A stretch of DNA of 64,000 nucleotides from JALZVT01 sp039029135 (GTDB lineage Bacteria > Pseudomonadota > Gammaproteobacteria > Pseudomonadales > Azotimanducaceae): positions 1 to 64,000 of the forward strand of contig JBCCGT010000022.1 of NCBI GenBank assembly GCA_039029135.1, in the 5' to 3' direction. Below are positions 37,780 to 46,369 of this stretch, piece by piece (position 1 is the stretch's first letter; each line of letters opens with the position of its first letter). Both the position numbers and the translations under genes were made by a program. The notes beneath the pieces were generated by a model. The model did no database searches. It was not told the DNA's origin and saw nothing but the letters and a program-made list of their open reading frames with translations.

Positions 37780-38025
37780 CTACTCCGCGGCGTCCTCGGC
37801 GGGCTTAGCCGCGCCGCCGACAGAACGATTGCCGAACCGGCGGCGGAACCGCTCAACCCGACCACCTGAATCCAGAATCTTCTGCTTGCCCGTGTAAAAC
37901 GGGTGGCAGTCAGAGCAGACGTCGAGGTGGATGTCTTCGCACAGCGTCGAATAAGTCTCCATCACGGTGCCACAGCTACAGGTGGCCTTAACGGGCGCGT
38001 ATTCGGGGTGAATCTCGGCTTTCAT
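37780..38025 (-). CDS. rpmE: Ribosomal protein L31
   Basis: From ATG 38025 the product has 81 residues: IHPEYAPVKATCSCGTVMET, LDVCSDCHPFYTGKQKILDS and GGRVERFRRRFG. It is the zinc-binding (C+) form, with cysteines in CSC and CSDC. Many homologues end near GNR; here an extra Ala/Glu-rich tail (GGAAKPAEDAAE) follows. L31 sits on the large subunit and bridges to the small one. The upstream neighbour is priA, divergently transcribed, an arrangement common in gammaproteobacteria. Confidence 0.97.
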   Translation of the reverse strand: MKAEIHPEYAPVKATCSCGTVMETYSTLCEDIHLDVCSDCHPFYTGKQKILDSGGRVERFRRRFGNRSVGGAAKPAEDAAE

Positions 38026-38348
38026 AACGGCAAAGACGCTGGCTGGGTCGCAAAGGGCCGGCGATTCTACCCCTAACCGCGACGGAAGGAAATGGCTCCT
38101 TTGGCCTGGGTGAGCGCAGCCCTCTTGCGGGGTTTTGTCGGGCAAATATCGAGAAATCGGGCCGGTCCCCCGTCGAGTAGCGGTCGGATGTCGGGGTGCA
38201 CCACGGCCACCCCTGGCCGGTCACCCCTGGCCGGGCGCCCCTGGCCGCTGGATCGCCGGGTGCAGGACGCCTTTCTCCGCTTGCCGCCTGCGGGCGAAGT
38301 CGGCATGTTGCCTCGCAGCAGCCACACCACGACTTCACTGCGAAGCGC
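38026..38348. other. Divergent region between rpmE and priA
   Basis: No gene is seen in this 323-bp stretch. It contains the 14-bp triple repeat at 38208-38249 and must carry both divergent promoters, but I find no clear -35/-10 pair. The priA frame is open back to 38196, yet those residues are low-complexity and come from the repeat. Confidence 0.5.
38208..38249 (+). repeat. 14-bp tandem repeat, three copies, before priA
   Basis: CACCCCTGGCCGGT (38208), CACCCCTGGCCGGG (38222) and CGCCCCTGGCCGCT (38236) run in tandem. Each copy holds a TGGCC core. The role is unknown; repeat number may vary between strains. Confidence 0.9.
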
Positions 38349-40589
38349 ATGCATCCAGACAGCTCAGATCAGGACACGCGGGCGACGCCGGTGCCATCGG
38401 CGCCGCAGATCGAGGCCCGCATCATAAGGGTCGCGATTCCGCGGCCGCTGCGGCGCCTGTTCGACTACGAGCTGCCCGTCGGCATGCGCGCGCCCGAACC
38501 CGGCGCCCGGGTGCGGGTACCTTTCGCCAGTCGCGAGCTTGTCGGCGTCGCGCTTGAGCTGATTCAGGCGAGCGATCACGACGAGCCCAAGGCGGTGCTG
38601 GAGGTCCTCGACGACGAGCCGGCGCTCGAACCCGAGATGCTCGAACTCGCCCGCTGGCTCGCACGCTACTACCACTATCCCCTCGGCGAGGTGTGCCTTG
38701 CGCTGCTGCCCAACGCAGCGCGCCGCGGCGCCAGCCTCACGATCACAACCACGCCGGCGTGGCGTCTGCTGGCGGGCGCCGACGCCGCGGCGCTCGGCCG
38801 CGCGCCGCGCCAGCGGGCGGCACTTGAGGCGCTGCGCGACGCCGGCGGTGAGCTGGCCGCAAGCGATCTGCGCCAGGCCGGCTTCCAGCGCGATCTGCTC
38901 TTGGCACTCGCCGAACGCGGCTTCGCTGAGGAATTCGACCAGCCCCCACACGCGGCGACGCTGCAGCGGGCGGCGTCAGACGTGCGCCTGAACGCCGAAC
39001 AGCGCGCCGCGCTCGAGCGGATACTGGCCACGACCGACCGTTTCGCCGCCCACCTGTTGTACGGCATCACCGGCAGCGGCAAGACGGAGGTCTACCTGCA
39101 GGCGCTCTCCGCCGTACTCGCGGCAGGCCGTCAGGTGCTGGTGTTGGTACCCGAGATCGCTCTGACGCCGCAGACGTTGGCGCGTTTTCGCGCACGCTTC
39201 GGTCACGCCGTCGCGTTGCACTCCCAGCTTGCCGACGGCGAGCGGCTGCAGACCTGGCTGCGCTGCCGCGCGGGTCTCGATCGGATCCTCATCGGCACGC
39301 GCTCGGCAATACTCACGCCGTTCGCGGATCTCGGCCTCATCGTCATCGACGAAGAGCACGACCCGTCCTTTAAACAAGCGGAGGGCCTGCGCTATTCGGC
39401 CCGCGATCTGGCGCTCGTTCGTGCGCGGGAACTCGGCATTCCGGTCGTGCTGGGCAGCGCCACCCCGGCACTGGAGAGCCTGCACAACGCTCGCACTGGT
39501 CGCTACGCGGTTAGCCGCCTGACAGAGCGGCCCGGCGGGGCGTCGAGTCCTGCGCTGCGGATCGTCGATATCCGCGGCCAGCGGCTCGAGCACGGCCTAT
39601 CGGAGACGCTGCGCGCCGAGGTCGGGCGCCACCTGGACGCGGGCGGCCAGGCGCTGGTCTTCATCAATCGACGCGGCTACGCGCCGGTGCTGTTCTGTAC
39701 CAGCTGCCGCTGGCAGGCGGGCTGCGCGCACTGCGACGCGCGCCAGACGCTGCACCAGCGCCCCACCGAGCTGCGCTGCCACCACTGCGGCGCGCGCGCG
39801 CGGGTTCCTCGCGCCTGTCCCAACTGCAACAGCACCGCCCTCGTCGCGGTCGGCACGGGTACCCAGCGTACCGAGGAAGCGCTCGCGGAGCAGTTTCCCG
39901 ACGTGCCTTTGCTGCGCATCGATCGCGACACGACGCGCAGCGCCGCGCGGCTCGAGGCACAGCTCGCGACCATCGCGAAGGGCGAACCCGCGCTGTTGGT
40001 CGGAACCCAGATGCTCGCCAAGGGCCACCACTTTCCCGCCGTCACCCTGGTGGCGATCGTCGACGCGGACAGCGGCTTCCTCGCCGCCGACTATCGGGCC
40101 CCGGAACGGGCCGCCGCGCTAATCCTGCAGGTGGCGGGGCGCGCGGGACGCGCCGAGCGACCCGGCGAGGTGCTGATCCAGAGCCTGCATCCGGACAACC
40201 CCGTGCTGGACGCCCTGGTGACGGGGGGCTACGACGCCTTCGCTGCGACCGAGCTGGCCAATCGCGAGCAGGGTGGCTTGCCGCCCTTCGCCCCGATCGC
40301 GCTGCTGCGGGCGGACGCGACTGATCCGCGCGCCGCACAGGCGCTGCTGCGACAGCTCGTAGCCCCCTTGGGCGCAGAACTGACTGCGGACGACAGGCTG
40401 ACGGTGTGGGGGCCCGCCCCCGCGCCGCTGAGCCGGGTGAGCGGCCGCCATCGATTCCAGACGCTGCTGCGGGCGCGCGAAAGGCGCCACCTGCATCGCG
40501 CGCTGACGGCGCTGGTTGCCGCCGCACCGCCGTCGCGGCATGGCAAACTGAGTTGGTCGCTGGACGTCGATCCGTACGACACCTACTGA
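38349..40589 (+). CDS. priA: Primosomal protein N' (replication restart helicase)
   Basis: From ATG 38349 the product has 746 residues; E. coli PriA has 732. An N-terminal DNA-binding domain (about 22-110) leads to the superfamily 2 helicase core, with Walker A YGITGSGKTEVYLQAL near 237, LIVIDEEHDPSFKQ (DEEH box) and LGSATPALESL. A zinc-binding insertion follows: FCTSCRWQAGCAHCD and LRCHHCGARARVPRACPNCN, eight cysteines. QVAGRAGRAERPGEV comes next. It reloads the replicative helicase at stalled forks. The usual downstream argS is absent; a lipoprotein gene follows 85 bases later. Confidence 0.96.
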   Translation: MHPDSSDQDTRATPVPSAPQIEARIIRVAIPRPLRRLFDYELPVGMRAPEPGARVRVPFASRELVGVALELIQASDHDEPKAVLEVLDDEPALEPEMLELARWLARYYHYPLGEVCLALLPNAARRGASLTITTTPAWRLLAGADAAALGRAPRQRAALEALRDAGGELAASDLRQAGFQRDLLLALAERGFAEEFDQPPHAATLQRAASDVRLNAEQRAALERILATTDRFAAHLLYGITGSGKTEVYLQALSAVLAAGRQVLVLVPEIALTPQTLARFRARFGHAVALHSQLADGERLQTWLRCRAGLDRILIGTRSAILTPFADLGLIVIDEEHDPSFKQAEGLRYSARDLALVRARELGIPVVLGSATPALESLHNARTGRYAVSRLTERPGGASSPALRIVDIRGQRLEHGLSETLRAEVGRHLDAGGQALVFINRRGYAPVLFCTSCRWQAGCAHCDARQTLHQRPTELRCHHCGARARVPRACPNCNSTALVAVGTGTQRTEEALAEQFPDVPLLRIDRDTTRSAARLEAQLATIAKGEPALLVGTQMLAKGHHFPAVTLVAIVDADSGFLAADYRAPERAAALILQVAGRAGRAERPGEVLIQSLHPDNPVLDALVTGGYDAFAATELANREQGGLPPFAPIALLRADATDPRAAQALLRQLVAPLGAELTADDRLTVWGPAPAPLSRVSGRHRFQTLLRARERRHLHRALTALVAAAPPSRHGKLSWSLDVDPYDTY

Positions 40590-40674
40590 CCGCTTCGCGA
40601 CCGACTCGCCAAGGCGCGGCCGCTGAGGCAATACCTCAAAAAACAACGCCCCAATAGCAACAGCCCCAACCCCA

Positions 40675-41880
40675 ATGCCCCAAGCACCCAGAAACCGGCG
40701 GCTCGCCGGCGCCCTGATCGTCACTGCGCTCCTGCTGGCGGGCTGCCAGCCCGAACCACAGCGGCAGACCCTCGAGCCCGGCAGCGCGTGGCCGCGGCTG
40801 GCGCCTACCAGCGACGGCGGCGCGATCGTCAGCTATCTGCTGCGCCTGCCCACCGGCGCCAGCGGGCTGCGCTTCCGCACGCTTCGCGACGGCGCGTGGC
40901 GCGATCCCGTCTCGATCGCAAGCAACGATGGCTGGCTGGATAACTGGGCCGATTCACCGCGCGTGACCCCGCTCGACGCAACCCGTTGGGTCGCCGCCTG
41001 GTTCGTGTTCACCGACCGCAGCGCGTTCGCCTACGACATACGCCTGAGCCAGTCGCTCGATGGGGGCCGGACCTGGGAACAGCCGTTCGCGCCTCATCAT
41101 GACGGCGTCACCGGCGAGCACGGCTTCATCAGCTTCGCGGTCGGCGCCACCGTGCCGCTGGCGGCGTGGCTGGACGGCCGCGGCGGCCATCATGCCGCCG
41201 CCGAGTCCGGACGAGGCAGCGCGATGCAGCTGCGCGGCCGGCGTCTGGATCGGGATCTCAACGCGCCGGCACAGCTTATCGACGAGCGCGTTTGTGACTG
41301 CTGTCCGACCGCAACCGCCGCGACCCCGGCAGGCGCCATCGTGGTCTATCGGGATCGCGACGACGACGAGGTCCGCGACATCTACTACAGCCGCTTCAGC
41401 AACGCGGACCAACGCTTTAGCGCCCCACGGCCCGTGGCGCGCGATGGCTGGCGAATCGGCGGCTGCCCGGTGAACGGCCCTGCCGTCGCCGCGAACGGCG
41501 CCGAGATCGCGGTCGCCTGGTTCACGGGACACCCGACGCCGCGGGTCCGCGCTGCGTTCTCAAGCGACGGCGGCGAACGTTTCGCACCGGCGCTGACGCT
41601 AGCAGGCACCGAAGCGACGCCGCGGGACGTGATCGGTCGCGTAGGCCTCGCATGGCAAGGCGCGGACGCGCTGGTGACGCTGATCGCCGACTCGACGCTG
41701 TGGCTGTATCGACTGATACCCGACAAGAACGGCTACCGCGTGGGCGGCGAGCCGCGAGCGCTCGTCAAACTCGATCCGGATCGCAGCACGGGCATGCCCA
41801 GCCTGCTCATGATCGACGGCGTCGCCTACATCGCCTGGACCGACGCGCAGGGCGCGCAGATCCAGCGCGTCGCGCTGTGA
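40675..41880 (+). CDS. Sialidase-like beta-propeller lipoprotein with CDCC motif
   Basis: The 401-residue protein has a lipoprotein signal with lipobox LLAGC (Cys24). The body is a repeated beta-propeller with sialidase-type Asp-boxes such as SQSLDGGRTWEQPF near 120 and SSDGGERFAPALT near 300. Residues 207-210 are CDCC (ERVCDCCPTAT), a cysteine cluster that could bind a metal or heme. The catalytic Arg triad of true sialidases is not evident to me, so the enzyme name should be treated as a fold label. It lies between priA and the SPOR gene, where argS stands in related genomes. Confidence 0.68.
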   Translation: MPQAPRNRRLAGALIVTALLLAGCQPEPQRQTLEPGSAWPRLAPTSDGGAIVSYLLRLPTGASGLRFRTLRDGAWRDPVSIASNDGWLDNWADSPRVTPLDATRWVAAWFVFTDRSAFAYDIRLSQSLDGGRTWEQPFAPHHDGVTGEHGFISFAVGATVPLAAWLDGRGGHHAAAESGRGSAMQLRGRRLDRDLNAPAQLIDERVCDCCPTATAATPAGAIVVYRDRDDDEVRDIYYSRFSNADQRFSAPRPVARDGWRIGGCPVNGPAVAANGAEIAVAWFTGHPTPRVRAAFSSDGGERFAPALTLAGTEATPRDVIGRVGLAWQGADALVTLIADSTLWLYRLIPDKNGYRVGGEPRALVKLDPDRSTGMPSLLMIDGVAYIAWTDAQGAQIQRVAL

Positions 41881-42045
41881 CGTGCCGCTTAAGAACGCGG
41901 CAATCGCGCGTCATCTTTGCCGCCGGCAAGCTGCGCGTAGCAGGCACCGCGCCATTGTCCGCCTCGCGTTCGCGACGTTGACCGTCACCCCGCGCACACG
42001 GGCCGCCCTATCATTCCACCGTCACGCTCCCTATCATGCGCCGCC

Positions 42046-42630
42046 ATGGCACGAGAACCCCGCAAGCGCACAGCGCGCAGCCAGCCGCCCGTCGCGCGCT
42101 TTCGCGTTTTCAGCTTCCTCACCGGCGTCGTCGTCGGTGTCGGCTGCATGCTGCTCGGCTTTTATCTGCCCGAGTTGCTGGACAACGCAACTAACCCAGC
42201 GGACACCACACCGGCGAGCGCCGCGGCGCCGACGGCACCCGGCGAGGCCGGCAATGCGACGCAAGAGACGGCGACGGCCAGCCCCAAGGTCCGCTACGAG
42301 TTTCACGATCTGCTGGCCAACGAGCCGGAGGGACCGCGCGTTACCGCCTACGAGCGCGCGATCGAGTCGAAAACGAATCGCCAGTATCTGTTGCAGTCCG
42401 GTTCGTTTCTGATTCTGGCCGACGCCGAGCGACGCCGCGGCGAAGTGCTGCTGCTGAACCTGCCGGCCAAGGTGAGCGAGGTGAAGATCGACGCCCGCAT
42501 CTGGTACCGCGTGATGGTAGGCCCCTTCGCAGCGCGGGCCGACGCTCAGCGCGCCGAGGCGACGCTGAAGCGCCGCGACATTGCGGCGCTGCTGCTGGAA
42601 CAGCCGCTGGAGGTGGCCGCAACACCATGA
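42046..42630 (+). CDS. FtsN-like SPOR-domain protein
   Basis: The 194-residue protein has a basic cytoplasmic N-terminus, one membrane segment at about 23-43 (FSFLTGVVVGVGCMLLGFYL), an Ala/Thr/Pro-rich periplasmic linker containing VRYEFHDLL, and a C-terminal SPOR domain (about 115-190: YLLQSGSFLILADAERRRGE, IWYRVMVGPFAARADAQRAE). SPOR domains bind peptidoglycan stripped of stem peptides at the division septum. A small SPOR or FtsN gene directly before hslV is conserved in gammaproteobacteria. Its stop overlaps the hslV ATG (ATGA). Confidence 0.9.
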   Translation: MAREPRKRTARSQPPVARFRVFSFLTGVVVGVGCMLLGFYLPELLDNATNPADTTPASAAAPTAPGEAGNATQETATASPKVRYEFHDLLANEPEGPRVTAYERAIESKTNRQYLLQSGSFLILADAERRRGEVLLLNLPAKVSEVKIDARIWYRVMVGPFAARADAQRAEATLKRRDIAALLLEQPLEVAATP

Positions 42631-43154
42631 CCACAATCGTCTCTGCGCGCGACGCCGCCAGCGTCGTCATCGGCGGCGACGGCCAGGTATCCATGGGCGA
42701 CACCGTCGCCAAGGCCAGCGTCAGAAAGGTACGGCGCCTGTACAACGATTCGGTGCTGGCCGGCTTCGCTGGCTCCACGGCCGATGCCTTTACCCTGTTC
42801 GAACGCTTCGAAGGGCAGCTCGAGAAGTACTCGGGCAACCTCGTCCGCGCCGCGGTCGAGCTGGCCAAGGACTGGCGCAGCGATCGCGCCCTGCGACGCC
42901 TGGAGGCGCTGCTGATCGTGGCAGACCGCAGCGCGACGCTGATGATCAGCGGCAACGGCGACATCATCGAGCCCGATCGCAACATCGTCGCCATCGGCTC
43001 GGGCGGCAACTTCGCCCAGGCCGCGGCCATCGCGCTGGCGGACAACACCGAGCTCAACGCGCACGACATCGTCGAGCGTTCGTTGAACATCGCGGCGGAC
43101 ATCTGCGTCTACACCAATCACAATCTGACGATAGAGACGCTGGCGCTCGACTGA
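42627..43154 (+). CDS. hslV: ATP-dependent protease peptidase subunit HslV
   Basis: The 175-residue peptidase exposes the catalytic Thr after removal of Met (TTIVSARDAASVVIGGDGQVS). Further landmarks are SVRKVRRLYNDSVLAGFAGSTADAF and the conserved SGNGDIIEPDRNIVAIGSGG. It forms a double hexamer that degrades proteins unfolded by HslU. The GDGQVSMGDTVAK segment differs slightly from the usual GDGQVTLGNTVMK. It overlaps the SPOR gene and is followed by hslU after 98 bases. Confidence 0.97.
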   Translation: MTTIVSARDAASVVIGGDGQVSMGDTVAKASVRKVRRLYNDSVLAGFAGSTADAFTLFERFEGQLEKYSGNLVRAAVELAKDWRSDRALRRLEALLIVADRSATLMISGNGDIIEPDRNIVAIGSGGNFAQAAAIALADNTELNAHDIVERSLNIAADICVYTNHNLTIETLALD

Positions 43155-43252
43155 GCCAGGGATTCGACGGGCGGCTCTGAGGCCGCACGCGTCGAAACAC
43201 CGCATCTCGCACGAACCTCAAGAACCTCAAGAATCTCAAGAGGACAACCTTC

Positions 43253-44575
43253 ATGATGACGCCGCGCGAAATCGTGCACGAGCTAGACAAGCACATCGTT
43301 GGCCAGGACGCGGCGAAGCGTGCGGTCGCGATCGCGCTGCGCAACCGCTTTCGTCGCCTGCAGCTCGACGAGGATCTGCGCGACGAGGTGACGCCCAAGA
43401 ACATTCTCATGATCGGACCGACCGGCGTCGGCAAGACCGAAATCGCGCGCCGCCTGGCGAAGCTCGCCAATGCGCCCTTCCTGAAGATCGAGGCAACCAA
43501 GTTCACCGAGGTCGGCTATGTCGGTCGTGACGTCGAGTCGATCGTTCGCGATCTGGCCGACGCCGCGGTAAAGCTGCGCCGGGAGCAGCGGATCAAGAGC
43601 GTCGAACACCGCGCGGCGGACGCCGCGGAAGATCGGATCCTGGACGCCATGCTGCCGCAGGCGGAGCAGCCGCCGGGCGGCGAGAGCGCGGATACCGAGG
43701 ACGGCACGCGCCAGATGCTGCGCAAGAAACTGCGCGAGGGCGAGCTGGACGACCGCGAGGTAGAGCTGGAACTCGCGGCACCTCAGGTTGGCGTCGAGAT
43801 CATGACCCCGCCGGGCATGGAGGAGATGACGAATCAGCTGCAGCAGATGTTCTCCGGACTGTCCCAGCGCAATACGCGCGCGACCCGGGTGAAGATTCGC
43901 GACGCGCTCAAGCGCGTGCAGGAAGAAGAGGCGATGAAGCTCGTCAACGAAGACGAGATCAAGGCGGAGGCCGTCGACGCCGTCGAGCAGAGCGGCATCG
44001 TCTTCATCGACGAGATCGACAAGGTGGCGAAGCGCACGGAAAACGTCGGCGGCGACGTCTCGCGCGAGGGCGTGCAGCGCGACCTGCTGCCGCTCATCGA
44101 GGGCTGCACGGTATCGACCAAGTACGGCATGGTGCGCACCGATCACATCCTGTTCATCGCCTCCGGCGCGTTCCACCTGTCGAAACCGTCGGATCTGATC
44201 CCCGAGCTGCAGGGCCGGCTGCCGATACGGGTGGAGCTCGAGGCGCTGACGCCCGACCAGTTCCGCCGCATCCTCACCGAACCGGACGCGTCGCTGACGG
44301 AACAATACACTGCGCTGCTGGGCACCGAGGGCGTCAGCCTGCGCTTCACCGACGACGGCCTGACGCGAATCGCCGAGATCAGCTTTCACGTCAACGAAAA
44401 CACCGAGAACATCGGCGCGCGGCGCCTGCACACGGTGTTGGAGCGCCTGCTCGACGAGGCCTCCTTTGAAGCCGGCAGCGGCGCGGCGACCGAGATCGTC
44501 GTCGACGCGGACTACGTCGAGGCACGGCTCGGCGAGCTGTCTCGCGATCAGGACCTGTCGCGCTATATCCTATAG
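43253..44575 (+). CDS. hslU: ATPase subunit HslU of the HslVU protease
   Basis: The 440-residue unfoldase carries Walker A IGPTGVGKTEIARRLA near residue 56 and the pore loop region GYVGRDVESIVRDL. An intermediate domain covers about 110-230 (MTPPGMEEMTNQLQQMFSGL). Then come Walker B IVFIDEIDK, the sensor in GAFHLSKPSDLIPELQGRLPIRV, and the C-terminal EARLGELSRDQDLSRYIL tail that docks into HslV. It opens and threads substrates. AAGAGGACAA precedes the start; ATG 43256 is an alternative start. Confidence 0.98.
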   Translation: MMTPREIVHELDKHIVGQDAAKRAVAIALRNRFRRLQLDEDLRDEVTPKNILMIGPTGVGKTEIARRLAKLANAPFLKIEATKFTEVGYVGRDVESIVRDLADAAVKLRREQRIKSVEHRAADAAEDRILDAMLPQAEQPPGGESADTEDGTRQMLRKKLREGELDDREVELELAAPQVGVEIMTPPGMEEMTNQLQQMFSGLSQRNTRATRVKIRDALKRVQEEEAMKLVNEDEIKAEAVDAVEQSGIVFIDEIDKVAKRTENVGGDVSREGVQRDLLPLIEGCTVSTKYGMVRTDHILFIASGAFHLSKPSDLIPELQGRLPIRVELEALTPDQFRRILTEPDASLTEQYTALLGTEGVSLRFTDDGLTRIAEISFHVNENTENIGARRLHTVLERLLDEASFEAGSGAATEIVVDADYVEARLGELSRDQDLSRYIL

Positions 44576-44610
44576 GCCCGTTCGCACACTCCTGGACGCC
44601 GACGACGACC

Positions 44611-44997
44611 ATGCAAACCGCGCCGACCGACATCGTCTACCACCGCCGCTCACGCGAACTGGAGGTCGTGTTCGCTGACGCGAGCATACGCCTGTCTGCC
44701 GAGTACCTGCGCGTCTACTCACCGTCCGCCGAGGTTCGCGGCCACGGCCCGGAGGAGCGCAAGCTGGTGACCGGCAAGAAGCATGTCGCCATCAGCGGCA
44801 TCGAGGCCGTCGGCAACTATGCCATTCGCATCACCTTCGACGATGGCCACGACACCGGCCTGTACGCCTGGGAATACCTGCGCGAGCTGGACGCCGAGCG
44901 CGAGCAGTACTGGGGCGAGTACATGAAGGAGCTGCGCGCCGCCAACGCCTCGCGCCTGCAGCAGATCCCGGTCGGCAACTGGAGTCCACGCGGATGA
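44611..44997 (+). CDS. DUF971-domain protein
   Basis: The 128-residue protein is the small DUF971 type, related to the N-terminal domain of gamma-butyrobetaine hydroxylase: IVYHRRSRELEVVFADA, LSAEYLRVYSPSAEVRGHG, and the C-terminal YAIRITFDDGHDTGLYAWEY. The function is not established. It is regularly found between hslU and phaC or ubiE in gammaproteobacteria. Its stop overlaps the ubiE start (ATGA), so translation is coupled. Confidence 0.92.
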   Translation: MQTAPTDIVYHRRSRELEVVFADASIRLSAEYLRVYSPSAEVRGHGPEERKLVTGKKHVAISGIEAVGNYAIRITFDDGHDTGLYAWEYLRELDAEREQYWGEYMKELRAANASRLQQIPVGNWSPRG

Positions 44998-45752
44998 GCG
45001 AACGCACGCCGGATCGCGCCGAGCCGGAGGTCGACTTCGGCTATACCAAGGTCGCGCCCGCCGAAAAGACTCGCCGCGTCGCCGGCGTGTTTAGCCGCGT
45101 CGCCGAACGCTACGACGTCATGAACGACCTGATGAGCTTCGGCAGCCATCGGCTCATGAAGCGCATGCTGATCGAGATGTCGGGCCTGCGCCGTGGTCAG
45201 CGGCACCTCGACCTCGCCGGCGGCACGGGCGATATCGCCGCACTCGCGAGCCGCGCCGTAGGTGGTTCCGGCGAGGTCGTGCTCGCGGACATCAACGCAC
45301 AGATGCTCGAGGTCGGCCGCGACCGGATGATCGAGCAGGGCTGCGACAACGTGCGCTGCACTCGCCTCAACGCCGAGGCTCTGCCGTTCGCCGACGCCAG
45401 CTTCGACTGCGTGACCATCGGTTTCGGGCTACGCAACGTGACCGACAAGGCGCGCGCGCTCGAGGAGATGCGACGCGTGCTGCGCCCGGGATGCGCGCTG
45501 CTCGTGCTGGAGTTTTCCAAGGTGCGCAATCCGCTGGCGCGCAGCGCCTACCGCAGCTTCCAAGCCCTGTGGCCGGCCGCAGGCAAACTGCTGGTGGGCG
45601 ACGCGGCCCCCTATCGATACCTGGTCGAGTCGATCGAGATGCACCCGGGTCAGGAGGCCCTGGCGCTGATGCTGCGCGACGCCGGCTTCGATGCGGTCGA
45701 ACACCACGATTTGGCCGGCGGCGCCGCCGCTATCCACCGGGGCGTGGCCTAG
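44994..45752 (+). CDS. ubiE: Ubiquinone/menaquinone biosynthesis methyltransferase UbiE
   Basis: The 252-residue SAM-dependent methyltransferase has VFSRVAERYDVMNDLMSFG at the N-terminus, SAM-binding motif I LDLAGGTGDIAALA and, further on, NAEALPFADASFDCVTIGFG and LVLEFSKVRNP. It performs the C-methylation step in ubiquinone (and menaquinone) synthesis. It is followed by ubiJ and ubiB in the classic ubiE-ubiJ-ubiB order. Confidence 0.97.
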   Translation: MSERTPDRAEPEVDFGYTKVAPAEKTRRVAGVFSRVAERYDVMNDLMSFGSHRLMKRMLIEMSGLRRGQRHLDLAGGTGDIAALASRAVGGSGEVVLADINAQMLEVGRDRMIEQGCDNVRCTRLNAEALPFADASFDCVTIGFGLRNVTDKARALEEMRRVLRPGCALLVLEFSKVRNPLARSAYRSFQALWPAAGKLLVGDAAPYRYLVESIEMHPGQEALALMLRDAGFDAVEHHDLAGGAAAIHRGVA

Positions 45753-45757
45753 CGGGC

Positions 45758-46369
45758 ATGCCGAGTCCGAGCCCACTCGCGAGCCTGGCGGCCCAGGTGC
45801 TAGAGGCCGCTTTCAGCGCGGCGCTGGCGGCGGGCGAGGCGCTGACGCCGGAGGCGCGCGCAGAGCTGGACGCGCTGGCGGGCAAGCGCGTGTTGCTCGA
45901 CGTGGAGCGGCCCGCCGCGCGCCTGCTGCTGGTGTTCGAGGCAGACACGGTGCGCGTGTTCGCCAATCTTGCCGCCAGCGAGCCGCCGGACACGATTTTG
46001 CGCGGCGCGCTCGCCGACCTGGGCGCGGCGCTGCTGGGCCGCGCGGGCGACGTCACCATCGAGGGCGATGAGCGCACGCTGCTGACGCTGCAGAACGCCC
46101 TGCGCGCCGCGGGTCCCGAGCTGCTTCGGCCACTGGAACGGTTTGGGCGCCAGCCGCTGATCAGCGATTTGCTCGGTCACGCCGAGCTGGCGCTGGGCGC
46201 GCTGCAGGGCGCCGCTAGCGACACCGCGGCCGCGGCCGGCAGGCAGTTCGCGGGCGCCAATGATCTCGATCAGTTCGCTCGTCGACTAGAAGATCTGCAG
46301 CTTGACGTAGACCGCCTGCACGCACGGTTGGACCGGCTGACGCGACCGCCGGCGTCGGCCGGATCGTGA
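45758..46369 (+). CDS. ubiJ: Ubiquinone biosynthesis accessory factor UbiJ (SCP2 domain)
   Basis: From ATG 45758, five bases after the ubiE stop, the product has 203 residues. The N-terminal half resembles the SCP2 lipid-binding domain (LAGKRVLLDVERPAARLLLV, VFEADTVRVFAN, ILRGALADLGAALL). A C-terminal amphipathic coiled coil (LDQFARRLEDLQLDVDRLHA) follows. UbiJ holds the lipid intermediates in the ubiquinone biosynthesis complex. The identification relies on position between ubiE and ubiB plus the domain. Its stop overlaps the GTG of ubiB. Confidence 0.88.
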   Translation: MPSPSPLASLAAQVLEAAFSAALAAGEALTPEARAELDALAGKRVLLDVERPAARLLLVFEADTVRVFANLAASEPPDTILRGALADLGAALLGRAGDVTIEGDERTLLTLQNALRAAGPELLRPLERFGRQPLISDLLGHAELALGALQGAASDTAAAAGRQFAGANDLDQFARRLEDLQLDVDRLHARLDRLTRPPASAGS

